From: Conexibacter sp.
GTDB taxonomy: Bacteria; Actinomycetota; Thermoleophilia; Solirubrobacterales; Solirubrobacteraceae
Direction of reading: 5' to 3'
Assembly (NCBI GenBank): GCA_025964295.1
Contig: JAOPZD010000312.1
Span: 1 to 5,299, forward strand
DNA length: 5,299 bases
A program made the translations under genes and the position numbers. The notes beneath the pieces were generated by a model. The model did not search any database and had not been told where the DNA came from. It saw only the letters and a list, made by a program, of their open reading frames with translations. Below, piece by piece: positions 3,769 to 5,299 of the stretch (its first letter is position 1; each line of letters begins with the position of its first letter).

Positions 3769-5268
3769 ATGGCTGCGACCCCCGCCGATGACGCCCCCTT
3801 CGGCACCTGGGCGCCCGCGCGGCTGATCCCGACGGCCGGGATCCGCGGCCAGGAGGAGCAGGAGCGCCGCGCCACGAGCGCGCTCCTGGCCGTGCTCAAG
3901 GCCGTCCCGGAGTTCACCCATGCCCTGCTGCGGGACCTCGGGGCGCCGAAGGGCCGCATCCGGACGTTCACCGAGATCCAGCTGAAGGACGCTGAGGGGA
4001 AGGTCTCGATTCCCGACGGCGCAATCATCGTGGAGCGCGGCAAGACGCGCTGGGCGGTGCTCGTCGAGGTCAAGACCGGCGACGCCCCGCTGCCCGACGA
4101 GCAGGTCAACCGCTACCTGGATCACGCGCGGGCGCTCGGCTTCTCCGGCGTCCTCACGATCAGCAACCGCATCACCAGCGGCGTCACCGACAGCCCCGTG
4201 GTCGTCGACCGACGCAAGCTGCGCAGCATGGACCTCTGGCACCTGTCCTGGTGGCGGATCCTGACCGAGGCGGTGATGCAGCACCGCCACCGGGGGATCA
4301 GCGACCCGGATCAGGCGTGGATCCTCGGCGAGCTCATCGCCTACCTCGACCACGAGGCCTCCGGCGCCGGTGGCTTCACCGACATGGGCGACAAGTGGGT
4401 GCGGGTCCGCGACGCGGCGCACAACGGGACGCTGCGTGCCGCGGATGCAGAGGCACGTCAGGTCGTCGAGCGGTGGGACCAGTTCGGCGAGTACCTCGCG
4501 CTCGGCCTCTCGCAGGATCTGGGCCGCGACGTGGCAGTCGTCCGGCCCCGGAAGATCGTTGCCGAGCAGCGTATCCAGGCCTCGGTCAAGCACCTCGCCG
4601 ACGCAGGCTGCCTCTCGGTCACGATCAAGGTGCCCGACGCGGCGGCGCCGCTCAACCTCCGCGCCGACCTCCGTGCGCGCAAGGTCCTCACGAGCGTCAC
4701 CGTCGATGCCCCGAAGGACGGCCGTCCGCTTCCGCGGATCAACTGGATCCTGCGGCAGCTGAGGGACGCGCCCGGCGACCTCCGTCTCGAGGTCGCCTTC
4801 GCCAACACCCGCGAGACCACGTCGCTCCTGCTCAGCGACGCTCGGACCGATCCGAAGCGTCTGCTCTCACCGACCGACCCTCGTCGCGAGCCGCGCACCT
4901 TCACCATCGAGAACGGCCGACCGCTGGGGACCAAGCGCGGCAAGGGTCGCGGCTCGTTCATCGCCGACACGCGTGGCCAGACGATCGCCTTCTACCGCGA
5001 TCTCGTCCAGCAGCTGAGCGCGTGGCGTCCGAAGGCGCCGCAGCTCGCCGGGGCGCCGTTCGACGACGACGCGCCCGTCGTGGAGCCGGTCCCGCTCCCC
5101 GAGCCGGAAGGTCTCCCCGAGCCGGTCGCCACCGCGACCCCGCCGGCGTTCATGGACGAGGAGCGCCGCGACCCCGGCGAGGCCTCGCAGCCCGACGTCG
5201 ACGCGCCGCGGCCCGACGATGATGGCGAGCGGCGCGTGATGTCCGACGCGGCGTCCGACGAGACCTAA
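3769..5268 (+). CDS. PD-(D/E)XK nuclease-like protein with acidic proline-rich tail
   Basis: A 499-residue protein. Residues ~25-57 are a helical lead (GIRGQEEQERRATSALLAVL). The nuclease signature follows: P82-D83 in SIPDGAIIVE, then E100-x-K102 in AVLVEVKTG, then Q112 in DEQVNRYLDHA and a strand GVLTISN. This is the order of a PD-(D/E)XK fold with all expected acidic and lysine residues present, so Mg2+-dependent nucleic acid cleavage is plausible. Residues ~150-425 form a large, mostly helical region with conserved-looking stretches (LWHLSWWRIL, SDPDQAWILGELI, DMGDKWVRVRDAA, RINWILRQL), which I cannot match to a named domain. Residues ~428-499 are acidic, Pro-rich and probably disordered, with two LPEPxx repeats. 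It resembles a large actinobacterial protein family lacking a known function, sometimes labelled a stress response protein; that is recalled, not searched. There is no signal peptide or membrane segment. It is probably transcribed alone from a promoter just before the ATG. Confidence 0.88.
   Translation: MAATPADDAPFGTWAPARLIPTAGIRGQEEQERRATSALLAVLKAVPEFTHALLRDLGAPKGRIRTFTEIQLKDAEGKVSIPDGAIIVERGKTRWAVLVEVKTGDAPLPDEQVNRYLDHARALGFSGVLTISNRITSGVTDSPVVVDRRKLRSMDLWHLSWWRILTEAVMQHRHRGISDPDQAWILGELIAYLDHEASGAGGFTDMGDKWVRVRDAAHNGTLRAADAEARQVVERWDQFGEYLALGLSQDLGRDVAVVRPRKIVAEQRIQASVKHLADAGCLSVTIKVPDAAAPLNLRADLRARKVLTSVTVDAPKDGRPLPRINWILRQLRDAPGDLRLEVAFANTRETTSLLLSDARTDPKRLLSPTDPRREPRTFTIENGRPLGTKRGKGRGSFIADTRGQTIAFYRDLVQQLSAWRPKAPQLAGAPFDDDAPVVEPVPLPEPEGLPEPVATATPPAFMDEERRDPGEASQPDVDAPRPDDDGERRVMSDAASDET
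5095..5125 (+). repeat. 13-bp direct repeat in the acidic tail
   Basis: ctccccgagccgg occurs at 5095-5107 and again at 5113-5125, a period of 18 bases (six codons), encoding LPEPEG and LPEPVA. It is a short coding repeat in the disordered C-terminal tail of the nuclease-like protein. Confidence 0.7.
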
Positions 5269-5299
5269 GAGGCCCCGCCGCCGGCGGTGCGGCGCACGC
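5265..5299 (-). other. Window edge: possible 3' end of a convergent gene
   Basis: Only 31 bases follow the nuclease-like gene. The minus strand is open from the edge down to a TAG at 5265-5267, reading ...VRRTAGGGAS, which overlaps the plus-strand stop. That could be the end of a convergent neighbour, as at the other tail-to-tail junctions here, but it is too short to support as a gene. A 10-bp palindrome ccgccggcgg lies at 5278-5287; with no T-run it is weak as a terminator. Confidence 0.2.

Noticed and set aside
3724..4593. Minus-strand open frame (289 codons) opposite the nuclease-like gene
   Set aside because: The opposite strand encodes an intact PD-(D/E)XK signature; this frame shows no domain pattern and is rich in valine/aspartate codon mirror artefacts.
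4251..5222. Second plus-strand open frame (323 codons) inside the nuclease-like gene
   Set aside because: Arginine-rich out-of-frame shadow with no recognisable motif.
1769..5268. Reading the window as a defence system or toxin-antitoxin locus
   Set aside because: Only the PD-(D/E)XK protein suggests a nuclease effector; no sensor, methyltransferase, reverse transcriptase, recognised antitoxin or mobile-element gene accompanies it.
1..5299. CRISPR array, tRNA/rRNA genes or insertion sequence
   Set aside because: No regularly spaced repeats, cloverleaf with a recognisable acceptor/T-loop, rRNA-like conserved stretches, or transposase motifs were seen.
5269..5299. Intrinsic terminator after the nuclease-like gene
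   Set aside because: The palindrome ccgccggcgg has no room for a loop and no T-run follows before the window ends.

Overview
The window is about 5.3 kb of very GC-rich DNA, mostly coding, with a strong G/C bias at third codon positions. This fits a high-GC actinomycete. The protein styles suggest Thermoleophilia/Solirubrobacterales-like bacteria, but that is an impression and not a phylogenetic result. No tRNA, rRNA, CRISPR array, transposase or complete mobile element is visible.

Left part (1-1285): the window opens inside the 3' end of recD (RecBCD-type helicase). Facing it on the other strand is a 217-residue coiled coil / winged helix / coiled coil protein whose central domain resembles the HARE-HTH fold. 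Their 3' ends meet inside one long imperfect inverted repeat (534-637), whose outer arms hold both stop codons. Then comes a 371-bp non-coding stretch (1286-1656), visibly less GC-rich than its surroundings. It holds four copies of a DnaA-box-like 9-mer (TTATCCCCA type), two of them as an exact 11-bp inverted pair, and several CTAG-containing repeats.

Middle part (1657-3667): seven small genes of unknown function in alternating orientation. A start/stop-overlapping pair (1657-2138, plus) converges on a tiny two-helix membrane protein (2151-2327, minus). Two consecutive four-cysteine zinc-ribbon-like proteins follow (2412-2696 and 2746-2961, plus); the first sits directly behind a perfect 16-bp palindrome. 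A 100-residue minus-strand protein (2963-3265) and a 102-residue plus-strand protein with a seven-residue tandem repeat (3359-3667) are transcribed divergently.

Right part (3769-5268): a 499-residue protein with a clear PD-(D/E)XK nuclease signature near its N-terminus and an acidic proline-rich tail. It probably has its own promoter and may be translated from a leaderless mRNA.

The genes do not form an obvious operon or a known defence module. RecD and the PD-(D/E)XK protein both suggest DNA handling, but they lie more than 3 kb apart and nothing in the sequence links them. The parts most worth a second look are the 534-637 palindrome, the 1351-1458 DnaA-box-like cluster, the HARE-HTH-like coiled-coil protein and the PD-(D/E)XK protein.
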